From Ensifer adhaerens (lineage in GTDB: Bacteria; Pseudomonadota; Alphaproteobacteria; Rhizobiales; Rhizobiaceae), in NCBI RefSeq assembly GCF_001270265.1, contig NZ_LGAP01000012.1, forward strand, positions 118,018 to 182,017: DNA of 64,000 nt, written 5' to 3'. Shown piece after piece: positions 1 through 8,608 of the stretch. Made by a program: the position numbers and the translations under genes. How positions within the stretch are numbered: the stretch's first letter is position 1; each line of letters starts with the position of its first letter. Below the pieces are notes generated by a model. It ran no database searches. It was not told the DNA's origin and saw only the letters and a program-made list of their open reading frames with translations.

Positions 1-63
1 ATCCAGGCGCGGTGCGTCCATGGCGAGAAAGGTGATCTGAACTCGAAGGATCGAGGCAGATAG

Positions 64-86
64 ATGCTCGGGTCAAGCCCGAGCAT
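64..86. repeat. Short palindromic intergenic repeat (copy 1)
   Basis: The 9-base arms at 64-72 and 78-86 are perfect inverted copies around a 5-base spacer. The same core, ending in a GACG-like tail, recurs at about 41757, 41890 and 41970 in this window. Repeats of this type are common between genes in rhizobia. It lies outside any supported gene. The first 63 bases of the window hold no gene I can support. Confidence 0.75.
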
Positions 87-188
87 GACGGAGAGAATAA
101 AACAGACGCCGATCAATGTGGCGCCGACCGGCCCCGTCAGCGGGCTGGCCGCCCGGAAAGGCCCGGGCGTTCTTCTTCGCTTGCCAAA

Positions 189-211
189 GCCCGATGGGTC
201 TTCGATCGGGC
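189..211 (-). terminator. Possible terminator after the SfnB-like gene
   Basis: A 7-bp stem (189-195 with 205-211) lies 16 bases past the stop codon of the monooxygenase gene. On the minus strand it is followed by only three T residues, so as an intrinsic terminator it is weak. The rest of 87-226 shows nothing else. Confidence 0.3.
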
Positions 212-226
212 ATTGCGGCATGTCGG

Positions 227-1453
227 TCAGCTATAAAGGCTCACCGGTGGGATCCGGCCATTCAGCGTGAAATCGCCAACCTCGCGCGCCTTGTAAAACA
301 CAGGGTCGTGCAGGGTGTGGGTGCGAACGTTGCGCCAATAGCGATCGAAGCCATAATGGGCCGCAGTGGCGCGTGCGCCCATCAACTCGAACACCTTTGC
401 CGTCACATCGAGCGCCACATGGGTGGCATTGACCTTGGCGGCATAGGCTTCAAGCGCCGCCTCCCCACGCTCGCGCTCCGTCACGGACCGCCCCTTCGAA
501 AGCGCAGCCTCGACAGCGCCGGCCGCCACATCGGCAAAAGCCACGGATGCTTTCAAGGCAGCCTGCAATTCGCCGACACGCTCGAGAATGTAGGGGTCCT
601 CGCTGGCACGTGCCACGCCCGAGGTAATCCAGGGTCGCGTCGTGGTTTTGATATAGTCGAGCGCTGCAGCCAGCGCACCTTCCGCGGTTCCGAGATAGAA
701 ATTGACAAAAACCAGCTGGATCAACGGCGTGTTGAACGTCGCCTGTACCGGAGGCGGATCGAAGGGGTCCGCAAGCGGCAGGATAAAGTCACGCTCGTAG
801 ACGGGAAAGTCACGAAATTCGACGCTGCCGCTGTCGGAGAGGCGCTGGCCGATATTGTCCCAATCGTCATGGGCGACATAACCCGGTCGATCCGTCGGCA
901 CGACGAAATTAGCGATCTTGCCGCCGAGCGTCGCATTGACGTTGATGCGATCCGATACGTGCGCGCCAGTCGAAAACGTCTTGCGACCGTTGAGCACATA
1001 GTGGCCGCCGCGCCGCTCCAGCACCAGCCCGGGGTCGCGCGGGTTGACTGCCGCACCCCAATAGAGCTGCCGCTCGACCGTTTCGGCGCCGAGCACCCAA
1101 GCCTGGTTCGGATCGGCCGCCGCCCAGTAGACATACTGGCTGTTGACATAGTGGTAGCCGAGCAATTGGCCGATCGAGCTCTCGCCGCGCGATATGATCC
1201 GGACGAGACGCAACCCGTCCACCCAACTTAAGCCAGCGCCACCGACTTCAGGTGCGTGCAGTGCCGACAGCAGTCCCGCCCGACGCAACGCTTCGATTTC
1301 GTCGCGCGGCGGCAAGCCGAGGCGATCGAGCTCGGCACCACGTCGGGCAAGCTCACCCGACAGTTCGCTCGCCTGCGCATACAGATGCTGGCGCTTTTCT
1401 TGCTGTTCGGTATTGGCCGGTTCGGGTTCCCGGAGGAAATGCACGTTGCTCAT
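227..1453 (-). CDS. SfnB/DszC-like flavin-dependent monooxygenase (acyl-CoA dehydrogenase fold)
   Basis: The 408-residue protein has the acyl-CoA dehydrogenase fold: a helical N-terminal domain, a central beta-barrel region (about 120-230, with the GRKTFSTGA and NFVVPTDRPG motifs), and a C-terminal helical bundle. Its C-terminal motif HTLHDPVFYKAREVG resembles the SfnB/DszC branch, which uses reduced flavin and oxygen to attack sulfur- or nitrogen-containing substrates rather than acyl-CoA. I chose the ATG at 1453 because GGAGAGAGG precedes it at good spacing; an upstream ATG 12 codons earlier lacks such a site. An Rrf2 regulator and a ribose-type ABC transporter lie next to it. SfnB relatives are known from sulfur scavenging; the substrate here is unknown, and a cytosolic location is inferred from the lack of a signal peptide. 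Confidence 0.82.
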   Translation of the reverse strand: MSNVHFLREPEPANTEQQEKRQHLYAQASELSGELARRGAELDRLGLPPRDEIEALRRAGLLSALHAPEVGGAGLSWVDGLRLVRIISRGESSIGQLLGYHYVNSQYVYWAAADPNQAWVLGAETVERQLYWGAAVNPRDPGLVLERRGGHYVLNGRKTFSTGAHVSDRINVNATLGGKIANFVVPTDRPGYVAHDDWDNIGQRLSDSGSVEFRDFPVYERDFILPLADPFDPPPVQATFNTPLIQLVFVNFYLGTAEGALAAALDYIKTTTRPWITSGVARASEDPYILERVGELQAALKASVAFADVAAGAVEAALSKGRSVTERERGEAALEAYAAKVNATHVALDVTAKVFELMGARATAAHYGFDRYWRNVRTHTLHDPVFYKAREVGDFTLNGRIPPVSLYS

Positions 1454-1591
1454 TCGCCTCTCTCCATTGGTTGAGGCGAAATAGTGCATTTATTCTATAG
1501 ACAATAACAGCAAACGGATTTCAACTCGGAGCCGCAAGCGGGAATGTCCTACCCGCCGTGGCCGCGAAGACAGCGGTTGACCTCAAGAAGG

Positions 1592-2050
1592 TCAGCCGGC
1601 TTCCACGTCTCTCAGCGCCACGATCTCGGTCGCGTTGTCGTTGGCTGCAAACTGTGCCAGCGTCATATTGTCGAGGATCGAGGCCACGGCATCGCGCACG
1701 TCGCTCATCGATTTGCGCACGTGACAGTTGACCGGGTCGGAACAGTCGTCACAGGCTTCGAACGCCGTCCGGCTGGCGCAGCGGATCGGGGCCAGTGGCC
1801 CGTCAAGGGTGCGAATAACCTGGCCGATGCGAATATCGGACGCCGGCCTGGAAAGCGAATAGCCACCGCCCGGCCCCTTTTTCGAGCGCAGGATCCCGGC
1901 ATTGCGAAGCTCGAGCAGGATCGCGTCGAGGAATTTCTTCGGAATATTGTTGCGGGTGGCGATTTCAGTGATGAAGGCGGTTTCGCCGGGCTCCAGTTGA
2001 GCCAGGTCGACAAGAGCCTTCAGCCCGTATTTACCCTTCTTGGTCAACAT
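1592..2050 (-). CDS. Rrf2-family transcriptional regulator, probable Fe-S sensor
   Basis: The 152-residue protein has the Rrf2 winged-helix signature at its N-terminus (KYGLKALVDLA, then IPKKFLDAILLELRNAG and the wing GPGGGYSL). Cysteines at 91, 100, 103 and 109 sit where IscR, RirA and NsrR carry their cluster ligands, so an Fe-S cluster is plausible. The fourth cysteine is unusual for the family. I chose the start at MLTKKGKYGL rather than 12 codons upstream, because family members begin there. It lies between the SfnB-like gene and the first binding-protein gene, all on the same strand, and so is the likely local regulator. Whether it senses sulfur, iron or redox state cannot be told from sequence. 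Confidence 0.87.
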   Translation of the reverse strand: MLTKKGKYGLKALVDLAQLEPGETAFITEIATRNNIPKKFLDAILLELRNAGILRSKKGPGGGYSLSRPASDIRIGQVIRTLDGPLAPIRCASRTAFEACDDCSDPVNCHVRKSMSDVRDAVASILDNMTLAQFAANDNATEIVALRDVEAG

Positions 2051-2185
2051 TGCACTTCGCTTTCCTGAAGACAAAGGCCGCCACAAGTCCGTTCCGCACC
2101 GACGTAGGTATCACCGGAGGCAACGGGTTGTGACGGCCGCACTGTTTCGCTTAGGATGCCATACACCCAAACCGGGCCATTCTCA

Positions 2186-2204
2186 AGAAATTACGTAAGT
2201 TTCT
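2186..2204. promoter_or_regulatory. Candidate operator in front of the Rrf2 gene
   Basis: AGAAA and TTTCT arms flank the palindromic core TTACGTAA, about 135-150 bases upstream of the Rrf2 start in the 252-base gap 2051-2302. The surrounding sequence is AT-rich compared with the coding regions. The link to Rrf2 autoregulation is inference only. I see no small gene in the gap. Confidence 0.25.
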
Positions 2205-2302
2205 GCATAGATTTTGTGAATTTTATTGTCGAATTCAAGGCAGACCAGCAACGATTTGCTCTTTTGTCCGACTGCCCCCTCGTCACCGACAGTCCGGCAA
2301 CG

Positions 2303-3346
2303 TCAGAAAAGCTTCGCAGGGATCCAATCGGCAGTCACGGCATCGCTTGCGCTGAAAGCCGGAACCTTTGCCGCCAGCTCCTCGATCGTCTTCACGCCCG
2401 CCTGGCGCAGCGCCTCTTGCGTTAAAAGCACCGGCTTGACCAGGATCTGTTTCGGCACATCCTGACCGGCAATCCTAAGCGCAACCGCACGGACCGAGAC
2501 GGCGCCGACGACGGCGGGATTGGTCGCGACGGTCGCTACCCAAGGGCTGCCCTCCTCGACGATTTCCTGGATATCGGCGGTCGAAACATCGGCCGAATAG
2601 ATCTTCAGCCTGTCGGCAATGCCCGGATCGGCGGCGGCAAGCTTCACACCGCGGGCGAACTCGTCATAGGGCGCGAAGACGACTGATATATCCGGGTTGG
2701 CCGCAAAGGCGGCTTTTGCCTGGTCGGCCGTACTCGTTGCAGTCGTGTCGCTGACATTGCCGAAGCGCGTCTTCTCAACCACGCCCGGGTTGTCCGCCCT
2801 AAACTTGTCCCAGACCTCATTGCGGCGGTCGAGCGGCGCGAAACCCGCGACATAGACGTAACCGGCATTGAAGCTCGTGCCATTGTCCTTGACTGCCTGC
2901 TCCAGTGCCAGTCGCGCCAGCTCATGGTCACTCTGCTCGACCTGCGGTACATCAGGATTGTTCAGATTGACGTCGAAGGCCACCACCTTCACGCCGGCAT
3001 TGACAGCCTGCTGCACGACATCGCTAAGCGATTCCGGCAGACCATGGTCGACGACAATGCCCTGAACGCCGAGATTGATCGCCTGCTGGACCTGCTCGCG
3101 TTGCTCCGCCGCATTCTGCTTGCCGGGAAATACGCGCAGATCGATACCGAGCGCCCTGGCCTGCGCCTCGGCACCGGCCTGATAGGCCTGGAAGAAATCA
3201 CCGGAAAAGATATAGGAAATCAGCGCCACCTTGACCCCGCCCTTGTCGAAAGGCGCCGGCGCGCCCTCCAGCCCTGCGGCGGATGCACCGCCCGCAAACC
3301 CCAAAGCCATGAGCGCTATCGTCGCGCGCTTCAAATTGCACCGCAT
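2303..3346 (-). CDS. Periplasmic substrate-binding protein, ribose/galactose type (paralogue 1)
   Basis: The 347-residue protein has a signal peptide (MRCNLKRA, a hydrophobic stretch and an ASAAG cleavage region) followed by a type I periplasmic binding fold of the RbsB family. It begins AGLEGAPAPFDKG after cleavage, and the fold includes QQAINLGVQGIVV and SADVSTADIQ. It is clearly homologous along its whole length to the protein at 6234-7277, which has the same number of residues. The start at 3346 has a strong AGGAGG site; a longer open frame upstream has none. It is divergent from the ATPase gene at 3699. It presumably feeds the same transporter with a second, related ligand. The ligand is not identified. 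Confidence 0.88.
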   Translation of the reverse strand: MRCNLKRATIALMALGFAGGASAAGLEGAPAPFDKGGVKVALISYIFSGDFFQAYQAGAEAQARALGIDLRVFPGKQNAAEQREQVQQAINLGVQGIVVDHGLPESLSDVVQQAVNAGVKVVAFDVNLNNPDVPQVEQSDHELARLALEQAVKDNGTSFNAGYVYVAGFAPLDRRNEVWDKFRADNPGVVEKTRFGNVSDTTATSTADQAKAAFAANPDISVVFAPYDEFARGVKLAAADPGIADRLKIYSADVSTADIQEIVEEGSPWVATVATNPAVVGAVSVRAVALRIAGQDVPKQILVKPVLLTQEALRQAGVKTIEELAAKVPAFSASDAVTADWIPAKLF

Positions 3347-3698
3347 TGTCGACCTCCTGTTGATCTCAACCCTTGCAGCTGACCATTCAGCCGTCGACGT
3401 CATGGTATAATCTACGTTTTTTATGTACAATAAAGGCGTTCCAATCCTGCGGGCATGAGAGGAACGCCTTGCTCGCAACCGCCGATCGAACAGCAGAAGT
3501 TGTGCGGCGGCCCGTCCTGCCTGAAACGACGATCAACAGCGCCCGGATAGAAATTCCGATTATTGCGCTGGCTTGGGATATTTTTGCGACATATTAGCGT
3601 ATGTTTGGCACCGGCTTTCGTTTGTTGCGCTATTTTTCTCTACTGAAAATGCATATTTTTCCGCAGTATCGCAGCGCAGTGACGAATTGGTTTTAGCA
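3347..3698. promoter_or_regulatory. Divergent promoter region with inverted repeat
   Basis: This 352-base gap separates the divergent binding-protein and ATPase genes and must carry both promoters. It contains a perfect 10-bp inverted repeat (3433-3442 with 3461-3470, spacer 18 bases) and a smaller ACATA / TATGT pair at 3589-3604. The stretch 3560-3665 is AT-rich. No gene was found here. The ATPase could start further upstream in frame, but those codons lack a ribosome-binding site and the extra residues do not resemble the family. Confidence 0.4.
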
Positions 3699-5174
3699 AT
3701 GCCCCTCCTCCGCATCTACGGACTTGCCCACGCTTTCGGGCCGACGAAGGCGCTTGCCGGAGCCTCCCTGGAAATTCGCTCGGGCGAGATCGTCGCGCTC
3801 ATGGGCGCGAACGGCGCCGGCAAATCGACCCTGGTCAATGTGCTCGCCGGCACGCTGGCAGCAGATCAGGGAACGATGACCCTTGCCGGGCGGCCCTATG
3901 CTCCCTGCTCCCCGGCAGAAGCGACGGACGCCGGTGTGGTCACGGTCCATCAGTCGACCGAGCGCGTCGGCGCGCCGGGGCTATCCGTCGCCGACGCGCT
4001 GCTGCTGCATGCCTATGCCGATGGTTCGGCACCTTTCTTCCTTAGCCGCTCCGCTGTCCGCCGCAGGGCGGCAGAGATGCTTCAGAATGCCGGCTTCGAG
4101 CTGCCGCTGGACCGAGACTTCGCAGACCTGACCGCAGCAGACAGGCAACTCGTGGCCATTGCGCGCGCCCTGTCGCGCCGGGCGTCGTTGCTGATCCTGG
4201 ACGAGCCGACGGCGAGCATTTCGGGACGAGAATCCGAGCGGCTTTACACGATCCTCCGGCGTCTTCGTGACGAGGGCCTGGCGATCCTGTTCATTTCGCA
4301 CCGCATCGCCGATCTCAATGCCCTTGCCGACCGCGCCGTCGTCATGCGCGGCGGCACCGTCGTTGGAGAATTCGGCCGGCCGATCGACTTCGATCGCGCC
4401 GTCGAGACGATGATCGGGCGCCCCTTGCGCGCGGCCCGCCCGAATGCGCGCTCCTTCCATGGCGCGCCGGTGCTGGAGATGGCCGGTGTTCAGCTCGTTG
4501 CCGGCAGCACCCCGTTCGACCTTGCGCTTCACGCGGGCGAAGTGGTGGCCGTCACCGGCGTGCTGGGTGCGGGCAAGAGCCGGTTGCTGCAGGCGATCTT
4601 CGGCACGCGCACGCCTGCAGCGGGCACGATGCGGCTCGACGGCAAAGCCTATCGTCCGACCACACCCGCCACCGCGATTGAAGCGGGTATCTTCATGGCC
4701 GGCGAAGACCGGCACCGCTCTTCGCTGATGCCGTCGGACTGGCCGGGCAGCACGCTGGCACCGACGGTCAGCCTGCCTCATCTGGCAAAGTGGTATCCGC
4801 TCGGTTTCCTGCTTGGCGCACGCGAAAAGCAGGAAGCGCAGCGCGCCATCGATACCCTGGGCATCAAGGCAAGCGGACCCGAGGCGCCGATGACGTCGCT
4901 TTCCGGCGGCAACCAGCAAAAGGTGATCCTTGGCCGCTGGAATGCCGAGCCGAGCCGCGTGCTTTTGCTCGACGAACCCTTCCAGGGTGTCGACGTCGGC
5001 GCTCGCCACGACATCATCACCGCGATCCGCGCCAACACCAAGCGCGCCACCTTGATCGCCACTTCGGACCCGGAAGAGGCGCTGGAAGTCGCCGACCGGA
5101 TTCTGATCATCGACCACCACACTTTGACGCCGGCTCCGCAAGCGGAGCGGTCGGCTGAAGCAATCGAGGCCTGA
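3699..5174 (+). CDS. Sugar-type ABC transporter, double ATP-binding protein (RbsA/MglA type)
   Basis: The 491-residue protein carries two ATPase domains in tandem, as in RbsA. The N-terminal half has Walker A GANGAGKST and Walker B LLILDEPTAS, but its signature region reads LTAADRQ instead of LSGGQ. The C-terminal half has an intact Walker A-like GVLGAGKSR, a full signature SLSGGNQQK and Walker B LLLDEP. The protein powers import through the permease encoded 4 bases downstream. I chose MPLLRIYGLAHAFG as the start because the alignment with RbsA begins there. It is probably cotranscribed with the permease and the second binding protein. Confidence 0.9.
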   Translation: MPLLRIYGLAHAFGPTKALAGASLEIRSGEIVALMGANGAGKSTLVNVLAGTLAADQGTMTLAGRPYAPCSPAEATDAGVVTVHQSTERVGAPGLSVADALLLHAYADGSAPFFLSRSAVRRRAAEMLQNAGFELPLDRDFADLTAADRQLVAIARALSRRASLLILDEPTASISGRESERLYTILRRLRDEGLAILFISHRIADLNALADRAVVMRGGTVVGEFGRPIDFDRAVETMIGRPLRAARPNARSFHGAPVLEMAGVQLVAGSTPFDLALHAGEVVAVTGVLGAGKSRLLQAIFGTRTPAAGTMRLDGKAYRPTTPATAIEAGIFMAGEDRHRSSLMPSDWPGSTLAPTVSLPHLAKWYPLGFLLGAREKQEAQRAIDTLGIKASGPEAPMTSLSGGNQQKVILGRWNAEPSRVLLLDEPFQGVDVGARHDIITAIRANTKRATLIATSDPEEALEVADRILIIDHHTLTPAPQAERSAEAIEA

Positions 5175-5178
5175 CCGG

Positions 5179-6201
5179 ATGACCACCCTCAACACCGAAA
5201 GCCAAAACCCGATGGGCGAACGCGTCAGCGCCGCCATCCGCGCCAGCGCCGTCTTCATCCTGCTCATCGTCATGGTCGCCGGCTTTGCGCTCGCACAGCC
5301 CGCCTATATCAACGTCACCAATCTGATGAGCATTCTCCAAGCCGTTTCCGTCGTCGCCATCCTTGGCGCAGGCGTCACGGTCACGCTCGCCGTCGGCGGC
5401 TTCGATCTCTCGATCGGCGCAGTCGCCGCCTCGAGCGTCATGGCGGCGAGCTACGCGATGATCGTCTGGGGTCTCGGCGTCTACGAGACCGTGCCGCTGG
5501 TCTTGCTGTTCGGAGCGCTTGTCGGCCTCGTCAATGCGTTTCTGATCGTGCGCCTGCGTGTGCCCGACCTTTTGGCGACGCTGGCGATGATGTTTCTTCT
5601 GACCGGCCTGCAACTGATACCGACCGCCGGGCGCTCGATCTCCGCCGGGCTGATCCTGCCCGACGGCTCGACGGCTAAAGGCGCCTACGACCCGGCCTTC
5701 CTCCTGATCGGGCGGTCGAGCTTCTTTGGCATCGTCCCGGCGCCGGTCGTCATCATGACGCTTGTCGCCTTCATTCTGTTCGTGCTGACGGAGCGCACCC
5801 GCCTCGGCCGCCTGCTGTTTGCCACCGGCGGCAATGAACTGGCGACCCGGCTTGCCGGCGCCTCGGTGCCGCGCCTGAAGACGCTTGCCTATGTGCTCTC
5901 CGGCACGCTCGCCTCGCTCGGCGGCATCATCGTCGCTGCCCGGGTCGGCCGCGGCGACGTCTCGTCCGGCGCCTCGCTACTGATGGATTCGGTTGCCGCG
6001 GCGCTGATCGGATTTGCCGTTCTCGGCCTGCGCCGCCCAAACGTCTTCGGCACCATCGTCGGCGCCGTGTTCGTCGGGCTTTTGCTCAACGGCCTGACGA
6101 TGCTGAATGCCCCCTATTACACCCAGGACTTCGTCAAGGGTGCCGTGCTCGTCGGAGCGCTGGCGCTCACCTACGGCCTTGGCCGCAGCCAGGCGCGCTG
6201 A
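5179..6201 (+). CDS. Sugar-type ABC transporter permease (RbsC family)
   Basis: The 340-residue hydrophobic protein has roughly nine to ten membrane segments. It carries the RbsC-family motif GGFDLSIGAVAA (the conserved GG.DLS.G segment) and the C-terminal region with VFGTIVGAVFVGLLLNGL. It forms the membrane channel for the adjacent ATPase and binding proteins. It starts 4 bases after the ATPase stop and ends about 30 bases before the second binding-protein gene, consistent with one transcript. Substrate is unknown. Confidence 0.9.
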   Translation: MTTLNTESQNPMGERVSAAIRASAVFILLIVMVAGFALAQPAYINVTNLMSILQAVSVVAILGAGVTVTLAVGGFDLSIGAVAASSVMAASYAMIVWGLGVYETVPLVLLFGALVGLVNAFLIVRLRVPDLLATLAMMFLLTGLQLIPTAGRSISAGLILPDGSTAKGAYDPAFLLIGRSSFFGIVPAPVVIMTLVAFILFVLTERTRLGRLLFATGGNELATRLAGASVPRLKTLAYVLSGTLASLGGIIVAARVGRGDVSSGASLLMDSVAAALIGFAVLGLRRPNVFGTIVGAVFVGLLLNGLTMLNAPYYTQDFVKGAVLVGALALTYGLGRSQAR

Positions 6202-6233
6202 TCATCCATTCAAACAGAGTGAGGATACTGACC

Positions 6234-7277
6234 ATGAAACACCTGACGCGCACCATTCTCGGCGGCCTTGTCGCCGCTTCGCTGATGGCTGCCCCCGCCC
6301 TTTCGGCCGGCATCGACGGTGCTCCGGCTCCGTTCGACAAGGGCGATATCGACATCGCTGTTGTCAGCTTCCTCGGCGGCGGCGACTGGCTGCAGGCTTT
6401 CGAGGCCGGCGTCAAGCGCCAGGCGGACGCGCTTCACGTCAACCTGACGGTCTCGCAGGCGCGCAACGACAACGACACCCAGCGCAGCCTCATCGAGCAG
6501 GCAATCAACCTCGGCGTCGATGGCATCATCATCAACAATGGCCGCCCGGAAGTCTTGAAAGACGTGGCCCAGAAGGCGCTCGACGCCGGCATCAAGGTGG
6601 TCGCCTATGACGTCAACCTCGACAATCCGCAGATCCCGCAGATCGAGCAGAGCGACAAGGACATGGCCCGCCTGGTGCTGGAGCAGGCCGTCAAGGACAA
6701 GGGCGACGGCTTCGTCGGCGGCGCCGTCTATGTCGCCGGCTTTGCGCCGCTCGACCGCCGTTACGGTGTCTGGAAGGACTTCGTCGCCAAGCACAACCTG
6801 ACGGAAAAGGCCACCTGGGGCGTCGTCAACGACACGGTCCCGGCCTCGGTCGCCGACCAGACCAAGGCGGTGCTGACCGCCAACCCGGATATTTCTGTCA
6901 TTTTCACCCCCTGGGATGAGTTCGCCAAGGGCGTCAAGCTTGCGATCGACGAACTGGGTGTTGCCAGCAAAGTGAAGATCTACGGCGTCGATATCTCGAC
7001 CGCCGACATCCAGCTGATGAACGAGCCGGATAGCGCCTGGCAGGCGACAGCTGCAACCAACGCCGCCGTCGTCGGCGAAGTCTCGGTGCGCGCCGTTTCC
7101 CTTGCGATCGCCGGCCAGTTCCCCGGCCCGTCGGTGCTGCTACAACCGACGCTCGTCACCCGTCTTGATCTCGCCAAGGGCGAGATCAAGACGATCGAGG
7201 ACCTGCAGGAAAAATTCCCGGCCTTCCGCAAGAGCGATGCGGCGACCGCCGAGTGGATCCCCTCAGCCACCAATTGA
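6234..7277 (+). CDS. Periplasmic substrate-binding protein, ribose/galactose type (paralogue 2)
   Basis: The 347-residue protein has a signal peptide ending near ALSAG and a type I periplasmic binding fold. The mature protein begins GIDGAPAPFDKG, almost the same as the protein at 2303-3346, and the two share many blocks such as VYVAGFAPLDRR, EQAINLGV and VSTADIQ. The start MKHLTRT was preferred over a codon five residues upstream because it gives a standard signal peptide. It is the third gene of the ATPase-permease operon and is followed directly by a strong terminator. It is probably the principal binding protein of this transporter. Confidence 0.9.
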   Translation: MKHLTRTILGGLVAASLMAAPALSAGIDGAPAPFDKGDIDIAVVSFLGGGDWLQAFEAGVKRQADALHVNLTVSQARNDNDTQRSLIEQAINLGVDGIIINNGRPEVLKDVAQKALDAGIKVVAYDVNLDNPQIPQIEQSDKDMARLVLEQAVKDKGDGFVGGAVYVAGFAPLDRRYGVWKDFVAKHNLTEKATWGVVNDTVPASVADQTKAVLTANPDISVIFTPWDEFAKGVKLAIDELGVASKVKIYGVDISTADIQLMNEPDSAWQATAATNAAVVGEVSVRAVSLAIAGQFPGPSVLLQPTLVTRLDLAKGEIKTIEDLQEKFPAFRKSDAATAEWIPSATN

Positions 7278-7294
7278 TCGCGACTGAAATTGAG

Positions 7295-7323
7295 GCGCCG
7301 CGCCGATCCGCGCGGCGCTTTTT
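7295..7323 (+). terminator. Rho-independent terminator after the ABC operon
   Basis: A perfect 9-bp GC-rich stem (7295-7303 with 7310-7318) with a 6-base loop is followed by five T residues. It lies 17 bases after the binding-protein stop and 24 bases before the next gene. It should end, or sharply reduce, transcription into the LVIVD gene. Confidence 0.85.
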
Positions 7324-7346
7324 CACAAACTGAAACAGGAAAGACC

Positions 7347-8600
7347 ATGAGCGGCATCGACCTTCCCACGCCCGACTTTGCAAGCAACATGAAACTGATC
7401 GGCCATTCGCCGATCGGCGGGCGCGGCGATGGACTGCAGCTGATGGTGCATCGCGGCTTCGCCTATGTCGCCCATCCCTGGTCGCAAGGGTTTTCCATTG
7501 TCGACGTGCGCGACCCGAAAAGGCCGGGTGCCGTGACCTATGTGCCGGCACCGGCCAACACCTGGAATATCCATCTGCAGACCCATGATGACCTGCTGCT
7601 CGTCATCAATGCGCTCGATCTGTTTGCCGATGTCGAGACCTTCGCGGATGAGAAGACCTACTACACCAAGTCCGTCGGCGACACCGTCGCCGGCAGCGGC
7701 CGCAAACGCGCCTGGAGCGCCGGCATGTCGGTCTTCGACATCTCTGTTCCGGACCGCCCGCGCAAGATCGGCGAACTGAATATCGAGGGCGTCGGCTTCC
7801 ATCGCCTCTGGTATGTCGGCGGTCGTTATGCCTATGCGTCTGCATTGTTCGACGGCTTTACCGACTACATCTTCGTCACCATCGACATGGCCGATCCGAC
7901 CAGGCCTGAAATCGTCGGCCGCTGGTGGCTGCCGGGGATGAACAAGGCGGCGGGAGAAGTCTCGACCGCGCCGGATGGCAAGCGCTACGCCCTGCATCAT
8001 GCGCTTGTTTCGGGCGACACCGCCTATGCCTGCTGGCGAGACGGCGGCCTGACGCTTCTCGATATCAAGGATCACGCCAACCCGAAGCTCATTGCCCACC
8101 GCAACTGGTCGCCCCCCTTTGGCGGCGGAACGCACTCGCCCTTGCCGCTGCCCGGCCGCGATCTGCTTGTCGTCGCCGACGAGGCCGTGCTCGATCACGA
8201 GGAAGACGGCCGCAAGCATACCTGGATCTTCGATATTCGCGAGCCGTCCAACCCGGTCAGCATCTCGACGTTCCCGATCCCTTCAGAAGTCGACTACGTC
8301 GCCAAGGGCGGGCATTTCGGGCCGCACAACCTGCACGAAAACCGGCCGGGTTCGTTCGTTTCGGAGACGTTGATCTTCGCCACCTGGCAGAACGCCGGCA
8401 TCCGCGCCTTCGACATTACCGACCCCTACCGCCCGCGCGAGACCGGTGCACTCGTTCCGGCCGGACCGACTGAAATGACCGACCGACGCGCGGGGCGTCC
8501 CCGCGTCATCCAGTCAGCCGATGTCTTCGTCGACGCCGCCGGCATCATCTATGCGACCGATTACAATGCCGGGCTGGCCATCATCGAATATGGTGGTTGA
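7347..8600 (+). CDS. LVIVD-repeat (beta-propeller-like) protein
   Basis: The 417-residue protein is built from repeats of the type 'YA.V...G..I.D..DP..P', for example GFSIVDVRDPKRPG, GMSVFDISVPDRPRKIG, GLTLLDIKDHANPK and GIRAFDITDPYRPRE. These are LVIVD repeats, expected to form a beta-propeller. There is no obvious signal peptide, so it is predicted to be cytosolic. AGGAAAG precedes the chosen ATG. It follows a strong terminator yet lies close to the ABC operon, so it may be read through at low level or have its own promoter. Only 8 bases separate its stop from the convergent urtE stop. No catalytic function can be assigned; binding of a small molecule or a lactonase-like role are possibilities. 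Confidence 0.7.
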   Translation: MSGIDLPTPDFASNMKLIGHSPIGGRGDGLQLMVHRGFAYVAHPWSQGFSIVDVRDPKRPGAVTYVPAPANTWNIHLQTHDDLLLVINALDLFADVETFADEKTYYTKSVGDTVAGSGRKRAWSAGMSVFDISVPDRPRKIGELNIEGVGFHRLWYVGGRYAYASALFDGFTDYIFVTIDMADPTRPEIVGRWWLPGMNKAAGEVSTAPDGKRYALHHALVSGDTAYACWRDGGLTLLDIKDHANPKLIAHRNWSPPFGGGTHSPLPLPGRDLLVVADEAVLDHEEDGRKHTWIFDIREPSNPVSISTFPIPSEVDYVAKGGHFGPHNLHENRPGSFVSETLIFATWQNAGIRAFDITDPYRPRETGALVPAGPTEMTDRRAGRPRVIQSADVFVDAAGIIYATDYNAGLAIIEYGG

Positions 8601-8608
8601 GTGAGAGG

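Noticed and set aside
1..63. Possible end of a gene entering from the left (frame open to a TAG at 61-63)
   Set aside because: Too short to recognise any protein, and other frames are equally uninformative.
116..1231. Open frame of 371 codons on the plus strand over the monooxygenase gene
   Set aside because: It is antisense to a gene with clear family motifs, has no ribosome site, and its translation is Arg/His-rich without domain resemblance.
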